Origin: Pseudoalteromonas luteoviolacea NCIMB 1944
Lineage (GTDB): Bacteria > Pseudomonadota > Gammaproteobacteria > Enterobacterales > Alteromonadaceae
Length of the DNA: 64,000 nt
Direction: 5' to 3'
NCBI RefSeq assembly: GCF_001625565.1
Contig: NZ_AUXS01000050.1
Coordinates: 19,267 to 83,266 of the forward strand
In this document: positions 46,282 through 55,741 of the stretch, in pieces
Layout of the letters: every line of letters starts with the position of its first letter
Numbering within the stretch: position 1 is the stretch's first letter
Notes under the pieces: generated by a model
The model's input: only the letters and a program-made list of their open reading frames with translations
The model's database searches: none
Told to the model about the DNA's origin: nothing
Made by a program: the position numbers and the translations under genes

Positions 46282-49200
46282 TTACAGCTTCACAGCTTTT
46301 AGCAATTGCGCATGACTCACCACTTGCTGATGACTACATGCAAGTTTTTGCTCCGTGAAGGTCGCGCCATGTGCAGACAAATGAGCGCGATAAGAATCAA
46401 TATCGCTATCTGAGCGCACTTCAGACCAAAGCACATGCGTAGTAAGCCCGGCTGGTAAACTTGGCAATGTACAGCCATTTTCACGCTGACTATTTAACCT
46501 TTCACTCATCGTAAATGTCTGGGCCAACTGCGCTGCATCTATCGCACTGTAAGGCATGGGCAGCTGCTCGCTGTGCGATTGCCAAAATGCACTTAGGTAT
46601 CCTTTGAGTGTATCCGCATCCACAATAGACTCGGCCAATAAAGGTGTAAAGTGTGTCTCAACACGCTCAGACCAAGCTTTGCCCCCATTATCTACAACCA
46701 AGGTTAAAAACTCGGTGACTGCTTGCAGTTGAGTCAATGTACGTGGTTGCGCTGTCGGGATCCATGAATCCGCTAAGTACAACGTGTTCACTTGTGACGA
46801 TGATTTTTCAAGAATGGCAGCCACCTTGGCCGCAAGCAAACCACCCATAGACCAACCAAGTAATTCAACAGGTTCAGCGCCAAACTGCGCGGTAATTTTA
46901 TCCGCATAGCGCTTGGCAAGTTGATCAAAATCGGTCACTTCAAGATCCGCTTCGTTTGGCACCAATGCAAACAAATTCACCTGTTCATCTAGCTGTTGCG
47001 CCAGCTCACGATAGGCCAAAGTTAAGCCCAGTCCATCATGGAAACAGATCACCTGACGGTTGCCCGCTTTATGCTTATTGAGTACCGTAATCGCTTGCGC
47101 TTCACCACCGCTTAGCACCTCTGCCAATTGGGCTACACTAGGCGCTTGGAAGAGCGCGCCTAAGTCAAAATGTAACTCAGCATCTTCTCTGTCAGCCCAG
47201 CGCTTTACCAATTTAATTGCCGAAATTGAATGGCCACCCAACTGGAAGAAAGACACATTGCGACTCACTTTATCAAGCTCGAGCACTTCGCCAAACATTG
47301 CCGCCAAACGTGTTTCTAACGCGCCCTGCGGTGCTTCGTAAACAGTTGTCTGAGTTTCAAAAGAAGGCAGTGCTTTGCGATCTACCTTGCCATTACCTAG
47401 ACGCGGCCACTGAGCCAGCACCATAAACGCCGATGGCACCATGGCTTCAGGCAAACTGTGCGACAATTGTATTTGTAGCGCCGCGGTCGCATCACTGTCT
47501 AACGCGCCCTCTGCATACTGATTGGCAACGATATAAGCATGTAAAGTTACCTGGGTATCGACCTTGTCTGCAATCACTAGGCAATGTTCAATACCATCGA
47601 CCTGTTCAATGCTATTGGCCACTTCCCCTAACTCAATTCTAAATCCTCGGACTTTTACTTGATCGTCTTTTCGGCCTAGGATCATGATTGAATTGTCGGG
47701 CATATAACGTGCTAAATCGCCAGTTGCATAAACACGTTGGTTAAATTCCTCATGGCTTGAAAATGCTGTATGTGTTGGCTGACCAAGGTAACCTTCACTG
47801 AGTTGTGCACCGGCAATATACAGCTCGCCCACTTCACCATAACTACATAGCTGACCTGCGCTATTCAAAACATAGGTTTGCGTGCCTGCAAACACCTTGC
47901 TCAGTTTTGCCACACCACCGTCTCCAGCTTGATAACGATGACTCATAACCCCTATAGTCGCTTCGCTTGGTCCGTAGTGGTTGTATACTTCCACCTCAGG
48001 AGCCCATTGCTGTATCGAACGCAGGAAAGTATTGGGACAAGCCTCTCCCCCTAAGATGATTTTTTGTGGGAAATAAGGCAGTGCTTTCAAGTCACACAGC
48101 GCCTGCAAATGCGATGGAACAATTTTAATACAGTCGACTTGGTGCTGTTGTAAAAACGCACTGAATGCTGCGCTATCCATGCTTTGCTGCTCATTTGCGA
48201 TACACAGCTTTTTACCTAAATACAGCGCATTAAATAGGCAGGTATAACCCAAATCAGCGGCCACAGTTGCCGTCAGTGCAAAGTTTTGCTGCTCAGCTAG
48301 ACCTAGTGCCTCGCTAGAACCATAACAATAAGCACTCAACTGCTGCTGACCAATACACACACCTTTTGGGGTCCCTGTTGAGCCAGAGGTAAAGATGGTA
48401 TAGGCCAGTTTATTTGCCACATCATCCAAGGTTGGCAATGCGACCTCTTTATTCACCTTAAGTGAGTCCAAGCGTATACCCTGCTCAGACGATGCGCTAA
48501 TCACCACAGCATTGTCAAACTGCGCCAGTACTTTATCGATACGTGCTTGTGGCCAACTCGGGTCGAGGGGCACAAAGCCAAAGCCCGCGCGCATGCTCGC
48601 AAGCATTGCTACAATCAGGTCGGTGCTGCGTGGCAAAAGTAGCAATACTGGCTGCTCAAGCTGCGTTTGGCTTTGACATAAACCTTTTGCTACTGACTCA
48701 GCCTGTTGCCAAAGTTCTCCATAGCTAAGTGATCCGGTGTCATCTATCAGTGCAATTTCTTGGGGTTGAGACTTAGCAAAATCATGTACACGCTGCACAA
48801 CCGTCTCTACTGAAGGTAGCGCCCCCAAGCCGTTGATCGCAAGCAATTGTGCTGAGTGAGCCTCACTCAGTATGCTGATTTGTGCACAGTTTTGATGGAC
48901 ATCACCCGAGGCGATAACACTGAGAACATGCTCAAGCTGCGCCAACAAACTCGCTACCGCCGCGGCAGAATAGCTATTTTGGCAGTAATTTAGCGTCAGC
49001 ACACCATTGGCCGCAATGGCCATGTTTAAATCATGGCACAGGCTTGTTTGCCAATCAGGTTGATGTGCTTGCTGTGAAAATACATAGTCAGTGGCATGTC
49101 TCGCCGTTTTTAACTGCGCTTCTGAAATACTCAATGCATAGTGGCGATGATTTTCACATTGCTCGTTTAGCGCGGACAACCAACTTTCAAGAGATTGCTC

Positions 49201-50085
49201 TGGTTGATACTCAACAATCAAGGGCAACGCTTTTGCGTAGCGACCAATCGCCCCTTCAAATGCTTCATCTTCTTGGCGTGGATCGTAATGCAAAGCCGTT
49301 AAAAAACGCGGAGTTGTTGCCAAACGCGCCATCAACCACCACCAAGCATATTGTGCAATATGCTGACTTGATACGCCCAGTGTCGTCGCATAGTTACTGA
49401 TACCCTGCCACACACTGCTATTAACCGCATACTGCACTGGCGTGTAGCTGCGCTGTGCTTCACTGACAGAGCCCATTGTATAAGGTAATTGAAGCGCAGA
49501 CGGTAAATCACCAGCTAGGTAATTTTGCCAAAATGCCTGCCCCGCTAAACCTTCGTCCTCACTCTGCATTTCTTGTTGCCAAGCAACAAAGTCAGGGAAT
49601 TGAAGCGCTTCTTCATCATCTGGTTGACCGTTGACAATCCCGGCAATGATCTCTAGTGAAGCTAAGTCCACCGCCCCAGCAAAGCCACGAAGTGCAATGA
49701 AATTCTGTTCGTTTGTTTGCACCAAAGTCAATTGTAAATTGCGACCACTCTGTGGTGCTATATCCACCGGAGACGACAGCGCCAACTGCGCTAGGCTTGG
49801 CACGCCTGCTTGGCGCCATTCAATGCTATCAACAACTATTTTTGCACTTTCGCTGGGCAGTGCTCTTAAGCCTTTAAAACCTGCTACTTGCTGATAATTA
49901 GACGCCAAACTAATATGTGATTGAATCAACGCCTCACAATGGCCTTGTATACTTTGCAAGCTCGCCGAGCAAGGCACCAGCAACTGGACAAGTGGGACTG
50001 TTTGCGCGGCATCAGCAGTGAAACACTGCTGATTCGCCGTCAGTACAACTCCTTGCTGATATTCTTCAATATAGTCAGCGATCAT
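46282..50085 (-). CDS. NRPS: interface domain - A(Asp) - T - thioesterase (final module)
   Basis: A 1267-residue synthetase. Residues 1-420 are a condensation-like domain in which the HHxxxDG position (about 132) reads FAGAVDL, so it cannot catalyse condensation; this fits the interface domain of beta-hydroxyaspartate siderophore NRPSs. The A domain (about 440-930; TSGSTGTPKGV) gives the specificity residues DLTKIGHIGK, essentially the known aspartate code. A T domain (LGGHSISA, about 947) and a type I thioesterase (GWSMGG about 1077; His in the C-terminal CSHQQVVSH) follow. The start is the ATG at 50085, overlapping the upstream stop as ATGA, with GGAG eight bases before; the GTG at 50094 is rejected. 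Confidence 0.93.
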   Translation of the reverse strand: MIADYIEEYQQGVVLTANQQCFTADAAQTVPLVQLLVPCSASLQSIQGHCEALIQSHISLASNYQQVAGFKGLRALPSESAKIVVDSIEWRQAGVPSLAQLALSSPVDIAPQSGRNLQLTLVQTNEQNFIALRGFAGAVDLASLEIIAGIVNGQPDDEEALQFPDFVAWQQEMQSEDEGLAGQAFWQNYLAGDLPSALQLPYTMGSVSEAQRSYTPVQYAVNSSVWQGISNYATTLGVSSQHIAQYAWWWLMARLATTPRFLTALHYDPRQEDEAFEGAIGRYAKALPLIVEYQPEQSLESWLSALNEQCENHRHYALSISEAQLKTARHATDYVFSQQAHQPDWQTSLCHDLNMAIAANGVLTLNYCQNSYSAAAVASLLAQLEHVLSVIASGDVHQNCAQISILSEAHSAQLLAINGLGALPSVETVVQRVHDFAKSQPQEIALIDDTGSLSYGELWQQAESVAKGLCQSQTQLEQPVLLLLPRSTDLIVAMLASMRAGFGFVPLDPSWPQARIDKVLAQFDNAVVISASSEQGIRLDSLKVNKEVALPTLDDVANKLAYTIFTSGSTGTPKGVCIGQQQLSAYCYGSSEALGLAEQQNFALTATVAADLGYTCLFNALYLGKKLCIANEQQSMDSAAFSAFLQQHQVDCIKIVPSHLQALCDLKALPYFPQKIILGGEACPNTFLRSIQQWAPEVEVYNHYGPSEATIGVMSHRYQAGDGGVAKLSKVFAGTQTYVLNSAGQLCSYGEVGELYIAGAQLSEGYLGQPTHTAFSSHEEFNQRVYATGDLARYMPDNSIMILGRKDDQVKVRGFRIELGEVANSIEQVDGIEHCLVIADKVDTQVTLHAYIVANQYAEGALDSDATAALQIQLSHSLPEAMVPSAFMVLAQWPRLGNGKVDRKALPSFETQTTVYEAPQGALETRLAAMFGEVLELDKVSRNVSFFQLGGHSISAIKLVKRWADREDAELHFDLGALFQAPSVAQLAEVLSGGEAQAITVLNKHKAGNRQVICFHDGLGLTLAYRELAQQLDEQVNLFALVPNEADLEVTDFDQLAKRYADKITAQFGAEPVELLGWSMGGLLAAKVAAILEKSSSQVNTLYLADSWIPTAQPRTLTQLQAVTEFLTLVVDNGGKAWSERVETHFTPLLAESIVDADTLKGYLSAFWQSHSEQLPMPYSAIDAAQLAQTFTMSERLNSQRENGCTLPSLPAGLTTHVLWSEVRSDSDIDSYRAHLSAHGATFTEQKLACSHQQVVSHAQLLKAVKL

Positions 50086-53000
50086 GCCAAACACTCCTGC
50101 TCCGCTTTGGCTTGCTCTGCGTTGGCTTCAGTAAGTTGCTGCTGAGATACCATATCCCCCATTGCAACCACGATTTTACGCGGCTCTTCATACGGATCAC
50201 GTGCGTGGGCAGCGAGCATGTTGTCCAGCATCACTACGTCACCTTTTTGCCAGTCAAACCTCACCGCACAGCGCTCATAAGCTTCACCAATAATTGTCAT
50301 TTCTTCGTAACTAATCGGCGTGCCATCACCAAAGAAAACGTTGCGCGGCAAATACTCATGACCAACCATCTCAATCAGATCACTGCGCACACTTTCTTCT
50401 AAACACGACTCATGGTGAAGTTGAACTTGATTGAAGAACGACTCCTCGCCGCTCAAATGGTGTTTGATCACCCCATGTGTTTTAGTACGGGTTTGCAAAC
50501 CGCCATTGTCTAACCAGCGAAACTCGGTATTACTCGCCGTCAAGCGCGCCTCTACTTCCGCCTTGTCATCGGTTTTATAGAAGTCTTGCCAAGCGACATC
50601 GAGGTTTGGAATAAAGTTACGTACGTATAACAGCTCTTTTTCTTTGATTTTGGCTACCAGTGCTTCAGGCAGCTCTTTGAGCATACGACGACAATCTACA
50701 ATCGGCGTGGCGCCACCCACTTTTGAAGGCAGTTCACAATAGAACCACTGTTTACGAGGCCACTTGCCTAAATGAGAACTTTCGTTGTGGTAAAGGATCA
50801 TTTGACGCTCTGGGTACGGCGTCGACTTATAGGTCTTTTTACCGCCTTCTTTTTTCGGCAAATCACCATATTGACCATACAAGCCCGGTTGAATTGCGTC
50901 GGCGAAAGACTCAAACTCTTGCGGTGATTGCAAAGCAAAGTTCCTAAAAATTATCCCACCGTACTGCTGTAAATAGCCGTCAATCACATCACGGTTATTG
51001 CTTGCCCAATTAATTGGGTCAAGATCGGGGGACGTCGGCTCTACGAGAATTGGAAACTGTTCGGTCTCTGGTAAAAAATACGTTTTTATTGGTGCAGCAG
51101 GTGCCTTTGCACGTTTTTTAAGACCTTTTTTTAATCCTGAAAATGAATTTCCTCGGGCGGCTTTTTGCATAGTTTTAAATTCCTGAATCATTGGCGAAAT
51201 TACATTGCGAACAGGCTGTTCGCTCATCTCTATGAGTTGCAACACGCATTGCTGCCAACGCCCCAACCATTGCTGCATAATCTCTGGGTTATAAAGCTGT
51301 TTTCTAAATACCCACTGGCATTGCAACTCATCCGCCTCAATGACGAAGAGCGCACTGTCAAATTTACTGCTGATCGCACTTAAACTATCCAAGGGTTCAA
51401 GGCTGATCTCAGTCATCGGCCACTGTTGTTGCGGCGTGTTTTGCATCACAAATAACTGTTGTACCAATGGCTGAATATTATTCACCCTCGGGGTGTCAAT
51501 CAGCTCGGTCAGAGACTCCAAGCCCAGTGCTTGATGAGCCATAACCTGAAGCGAAACGCCCTGAGTTTGCTTAATAAAATCAATAACTAAAGATTCCTCA
51601 TTCAACATACTACGCTGTGGCAAAACACGTACAAAAAAGCCAATTAAAGCTTCCAAAGCTGGGTTTTCACGACCGGCAAAGTCACTGCCGACAATCACAT
51701 CAGGCTTGTCATTGATGGCGTGTAAGAATAAGAAATAACCAGATAACAACAACGCATTCAGGGATATGCGCTGCTCGCTCGCAAATGCTTTTAAGCGTTT
51801 GGTTTGATCTGCATCAAATGAACCAACCACCAATCCGCCTTCATTGTTTAATTGTACTGGGCGCGGGTAATGATTCGGTAATGCACTATTTGCCGGGGCA
51901 TCGTCTAAGTGTTCGCGCCAATAATCGCGCAGCTGCTGTCCTGCTTCACCGCTTTGCAGCGCATGTTGCCACTGAGCATAATCTACATAATCGATATTCA
52001 ATGGCTGCCAATGTGGTGATTGCTGGGTAACCAGTGCTTGGTAAGCTTTACCTAGATCACCAATCAACACTCCTGTCGACCAACCATCTGAAATGATGTG
52101 GTGCATACTGACCGAAAGCTGATACTCTCCGTCTTGCTGCTGCACCAGCATGGCACGTAATAGCGGCGCGGAGGCTAAATCAAATGCTTGATTTTCAAAG
52201 GCACGTTGCAACGACTGGCTTTGTACAATGCGCTGCTGCTGCGAGAGATCCGAGAGGTTGTGGCTGATAAGCGTAAATGCCGCATGCTCGTCCACAACCA
52301 TGCTAGCTTCGCCCAATTGCTCAACAAAACGCATCCGCAATGAGGCATGTCTCGCTATTACTAACTCAAATGCACGTTGCAACAGGTCAATATTCAAAGC
52401 GCCACGTAATGTCACGGCCCCGGAAATATTAAAAGCATGTTTGTCCTGCTCTGCCACCATTTGGTCCGACAGCCACAAACTCATCTGCGCTGGGGCCAAA
52501 TCATAATTTGATTGCGCAGAGACCTTAATAAGCTCTGGTAACTGCGTCTTAGAAGCTGTATTCAATAATACTGCGAGCGCCTCGACATTAGGCGCATCAA
52601 AAATATCTTTAACGGAGCAATTAAGTTGCAGTGCTTCACTGATACGACTGGCCAATTGCAACGCGACAATAGAATCTCCGCCAAGCGTGAAGAAATCATC
52701 ACCGCGGCCTATGGGCGAATACTTAAGCACAGATTGCCAAATATCCGCGAGCTGTTGCTCTAGCTGACTAGCCGGGGCAACAAATTCGCCACGCTGATTG
52801 TCTTGTACTTTGGGTAACGCGTGACGGTCAATCTTTCCGGAATTGTTCAGGGGTAATGTGTCGAGCACTACAATTACACTGGGTACCATATAATTTGGTA
52901 AGCCTTGCAGTAGCAAAGACTGTAAAGCCGCGCCTTCCAAGTTATTACCAGCAACGTATGCCACCAAGCGAGTTCCTGTGGGTAACTCCTCGGCTATCAC

Positions 53001-55673
53001 AACGGCTTCCTCAACACCTGACTGTTGATATAGGTGCGCTTCTATTTCACCCAACTCGATCCTGAATCCACGAATTTTCACCTGATGGTCGGTACGCCCT
53101 AAATATTCCAGCAGGCCTGATTGATTGTACTTGACCAAATCACCTGTGCGATAAAGTCGGCTGCCTTGCTGGCAAAATGGGTTGGCGACAAAACGCTCGG
53201 CACTCAGCTCTGGGCGATTTAAATATCCTCGGGCCAAGCCTTCTCCTGCAATATACAACTCACCTGCTACTTCATTTGGCACAGGGTTTAACGCATCATC
53301 TAAAACATAAAACTGCGTTGCGCGGACTGTATCACCGAGATGAATTTTCGCCTTTTCAACCCGTTGGCATGATGACCAAATGGTGGTCTCCGTTGGCCCG
53401 TACATGTTCCACAATGTCACTTGGTGTTCAAGCAGTGTTTGGGCAAGCTCGGCAGGCAAGGCTTCTCCACCGCACAGTCCTAACACAGGGCGCTTTAACA
53501 GGTTATCGGCCAGCAGCGCGCGCCACCCTGCAGGGGTTGCCTGAATGACAGAAACCTCATTTAAAATGGATTCATTCAATTCACTTTGTTGCTGTACAAT
53601 ACATACCTGTGCACCAGCGTACAACGGCAGGTGCAATTCAAGACCTGAAATATCAAATGACAATGAGGTAAGTGCCAAGACAGTGTCAGCGCTTTGTAGT
53701 GCAAACTTTTCCTGCATAGCAGCTAAAAAATTATCGAGATTGTGATGGCTGACTGCCACCCCTTTTGGTTTACCTGTTGAACCCGATGTGTATATCACAT
53801 AGGCTAACTGGGCCGGGTGAATCTCCCTGCTCGGCGCACTATCCATCTGGCGATCAAGGGATAACTGGGTTATATCAATACCGCGGATATCGCCAGGTAA
53901 AAGCACCTCGGTGTTGTGCAGAACCCACTGAGTTTCACTGTGCTGTAAAATATAATCAATGCGCGATTGTGGGAGTTTGGGGTCCACTGGGACATAGGTG
54001 CCACCGGCACGCATCACCGCCAACATGGCAACCAACATGTCTAAGCCACGTTCAAACATCAATGCCACAGTTTGCTCAGCTTGCAACCCCTCAGCGAATA
54101 GAAAATTGGCCAGCTGAGCACTGCGCTTGTCAAGCGCCCCATAGCTCAGCTCGCGGCCTTGTACATCAGTCGCAGCAATGCGCTCAGGATGCGACGAAAA
54201 CGCCTCGGTTAGAACAGATAGATAGCCACTTATTGGCGTAACCTGTTGCTTCGATGCCTGAGGTTGTTGCACTGCCAAAGATACGTTACCAAGGGCTTGC
54301 TCTGGGGCAGCAACCAGCTGTTTGGTCAACGTTAAGAAACTCTCTAACAGGCGTGTTAAGACCTCTTCATCATAGTGCTTTGGCTCCCCTTCAAATTGGA
54401 TCAATAAGGTGTCTGCGAGCTCAACAACTTCGAGGGATAGCGGAAACTTAGCTTCAAACTGATCGACAACAATTGGCGTGAGTGGCAATGGCATCGGACC
54501 ATCATTGCTGGGCTGATACTCAGAAAAGTTATACATGGCTTGAAAGTGACTTTGTTCGCCCGTTTGCTGCCAGTCTAACTCTCTCGCCAACCACTCGTAG
54601 GGGATCAATTGATGCTCAATTACAGCCAGCGTATGCTGCTGGACGGCGCGCGCAACATCAATCAGTGAGCGCGCAGGTTGCGCCTCATTTTTATACAGCT
54701 GAGTGTTAACAAAAAACCCGACTATGTCGCTAATATCTGGGTGATTCCTCGCTGCTGTAGGAACCCCTAATAAAAATTGCTGTGCATCACTAAAGCGCGA
54801 CAAGACAACTTGATAAAGCGCCATGGTCAAGGATGACAGGGTTAAATTGTAGTGCTGGCACAGACTACGCAACCCTTGGGTCAATTGCGCTGATAGGTGT
54901 GTTTTTGCCAGACGCGCATAACGACTAGCTTCGCTACTATGCGCTTTGGGAACATTTAATTGCTGAGGTACAAAATCGACATAGTTGCGCCAATAATCAC
55001 ACGCTTGTTGACCCATTTCAGACTCAAGCGCATCGCGCTGCCACTGGGCGTAATCCAAATAACGCAGTCTCGTCGGTACAATTTGCTCGCCAAAATAAGC
55101 ACGCGCTAAATCACGTAAAATAAGATTTGCCGACCATCCATCACTGGCAATATGGTGGTTATCTAGGAGTAAAATTCCCCCTTTACCATAATCAATCCAT
55201 GCAGCACGAAACAAAGGGGCAACGGATAAATCAAATGGTTTGGCAAACCAGCCAGTCACCACTTCTGACGATAATACTTCAATTGCAGGCCAGTCCTGCT
55301 GCGACTCAGGTAGGGCCAATTGTGACAAAGGCACTTGCGCATTATCAACTAGGTGCTGTATCGGTGTATTGTCATCACTAAAGCGTGTCGCAAGTGCCTG
55401 ATGGCTATTTACCAGGGTGTTTAATGCCTGTTGCAGCTTTGCTAAATCTAACGCAGTTTCAATGTAGTAAGCACGAGGTACGTTATACGAAATGGACTCT
55501 GGGGTCAGCTGTTGTTGCAACCACAGTCGCTGCTGCTGAAAGGATAAACTACCGAAATTATCTGAATGACGGGGGATCTCAGTGTGTGTTTCTGGTTGCT
55601 CAGCAAACAGCTCACCAAGCAGATCTAAGTCTAATTCATCGGCCAGTGCGTCAAGAATATCGTCGTTGTTCAT
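50082..55673 (-). CDS. NRPS: C - A(Gly) - T - C - fused aspartyl beta-hydroxylase (AltH-like)
   Basis: A 1863-residue protein. C1 has NHHIASDGWS (about 176); the A domain (TSGSTGKPKGV about 630) reads DILQLGMIWK, a glycine code; T has LGGDSIVA (about 998); C2 has MHHIISDGWS (about 1193). A basic linker (about 1500-1525) leads to a TauD-like Fe(II)/2-oxoglutarate dioxygenase (about 1528-1850) with an HNE iron motif (about 1627), a distal His in NMLAAHARDPY (about 1822) and the following Arg for 2-oxoglutarate. Such C-terminal fused hydroxylases make L-threo-beta-hydroxyaspartate; I recall AltH of alterobactin as the model. C2 should join the growing chain to Asp on the next protein. Confidence 0.93.
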   Translation of the reverse strand: MNNDDILDALADELDLDLLGELFAEQPETHTEIPRHSDNFGSLSFQQQRLWLQQQLTPESISYNVPRAYYIETALDLAKLQQALNTLVNSHQALATRFSDDNTPIQHLVDNAQVPLSQLALPESQQDWPAIEVLSSEVVTGWFAKPFDLSVAPLFRAAWIDYGKGGILLLDNHHIASDGWSANLILRDLARAYFGEQIVPTRLRYLDYAQWQRDALESEMGQQACDYWRNYVDFVPQQLNVPKAHSSEASRYARLAKTHLSAQLTQGLRSLCQHYNLTLSSLTMALYQVVLSRFSDAQQFLLGVPTAARNHPDISDIVGFFVNTQLYKNEAQPARSLIDVARAVQQHTLAVIEHQLIPYEWLARELDWQQTGEQSHFQAMYNFSEYQPSNDGPMPLPLTPIVVDQFEAKFPLSLEVVELADTLLIQFEGEPKHYDEEVLTRLLESFLTLTKQLVAAPEQALGNVSLAVQQPQASKQQVTPISGYLSVLTEAFSSHPERIAATDVQGRELSYGALDKRSAQLANFLFAEGLQAEQTVALMFERGLDMLVAMLAVMRAGGTYVPVDPKLPQSRIDYILQHSETQWVLHNTEVLLPGDIRGIDITQLSLDRQMDSAPSREIHPAQLAYVIYTSGSTGKPKGVAVSHHNLDNFLAAMQEKFALQSADTVLALTSLSFDISGLELHLPLYAGAQVCIVQQQSELNESILNEVSVIQATPAGWRALLADNLLKRPVLGLCGGEALPAELAQTLLEHQVTLWNMYGPTETTIWSSCQRVEKAKIHLGDTVRATQFYVLDDALNPVPNEVAGELYIAGEGLARGYLNRPELSAERFVANPFCQQGSRLYRTGDLVKYNQSGLLEYLGRTDHQVKIRGFRIELGEIEAHLYQQSGVEEAVVIAEELPTGTRLVAYVAGNNLEGAALQSLLLQGLPNYMVPSVIVVLDTLPLNNSGKIDRHALPKVQDNQRGEFVAPASQLEQQLADIWQSVLKYSPIGRGDDFFTLGGDSIVALQLASRISEALQLNCSVKDIFDAPNVEALAVLLNTASKTQLPELIKVSAQSNYDLAPAQMSLWLSDQMVAEQDKHAFNISGAVTLRGALNIDLLQRAFELVIARHASLRMRFVEQLGEASMVVDEHAAFTLISHNLSDLSQQQRIVQSQSLQRAFENQAFDLASAPLLRAMLVQQQDGEYQLSVSMHHIISDGWSTGVLIGDLGKAYQALVTQQSPHWQPLNIDYVDYAQWQHALQSGEAGQQLRDYWREHLDDAPANSALPNHYPRPVQLNNEGGLVVGSFDADQTKRLKAFASEQRISLNALLLSGYFLFLHAINDKPDVIVGSDFAGRENPALEALIGFFVRVLPQRSMLNEESLVIDFIKQTQGVSLQVMAHQALGLESLTELIDTPRVNNIQPLVQQLFVMQNTPQQQWPMTEISLEPLDSLSAISSKFDSALFVIEADELQCQWVFRKQLYNPEIMQQWLGRWQQCVLQLIEMSEQPVRNVISPMIQEFKTMQKAARGNSFSGLKKGLKKRAKAPAAPIKTYFLPETEQFPILVEPTSPDLDPINWASNNRDVIDGYLQQYGGIIFRNFALQSPQEFESFADAIQPGLYGQYGDLPKKEGGKKTYKSTPYPERQMILYHNESSHLGKWPRKQWFYCELPSKVGGATPIVDCRRMLKELPEALVAKIKEKELLYVRNFIPNLDVAWQDFYKTDDKAEVEARLTASNTEFRWLDNGGLQTRTKTHGVIKHHLSGEESFFNQVQLHHESCLEESVRSDLIEMVGHEYLPRNVFFGDGTPISYEEMTIIGEAYERCAVRFDWQKGDVVMLDNMLAAHARDPYEEPRKIVVAMGDMVSQQQLTEANAEQAKAEQECLA

Positions 55674-55695
55674 GTGTATCTCTAAAAAAGGGAAA

Positions 55696-55714
55696 AGGGA
55701 GTCACTGACTCCCT
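55696..55714 (-). terminator. Terminator-like hairpin between two NRPS genes
   Basis: AGGGAGTCACTGACTCCCT is a perfect 9-1-9 dyad in the 68-base gap. On the minus strand it is followed by TTTTCCCTTTTTT and then the ribosome site of the next NRPS gene. It looks like an intrinsic terminator or attenuator inside the gene series. Confidence 0.65.
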
Positions 55715-55741
55715 AATGTAAAGATTGATTTGATTAGGCGA

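Noticed and set aside
53765..54241. 158-codon plus-strand frame within the Gly-module NRPS
   Set aside because: Shadow of the well-supported minus-strand NRPS; Cys/His/Gln-rich composition typical of antisense frames.
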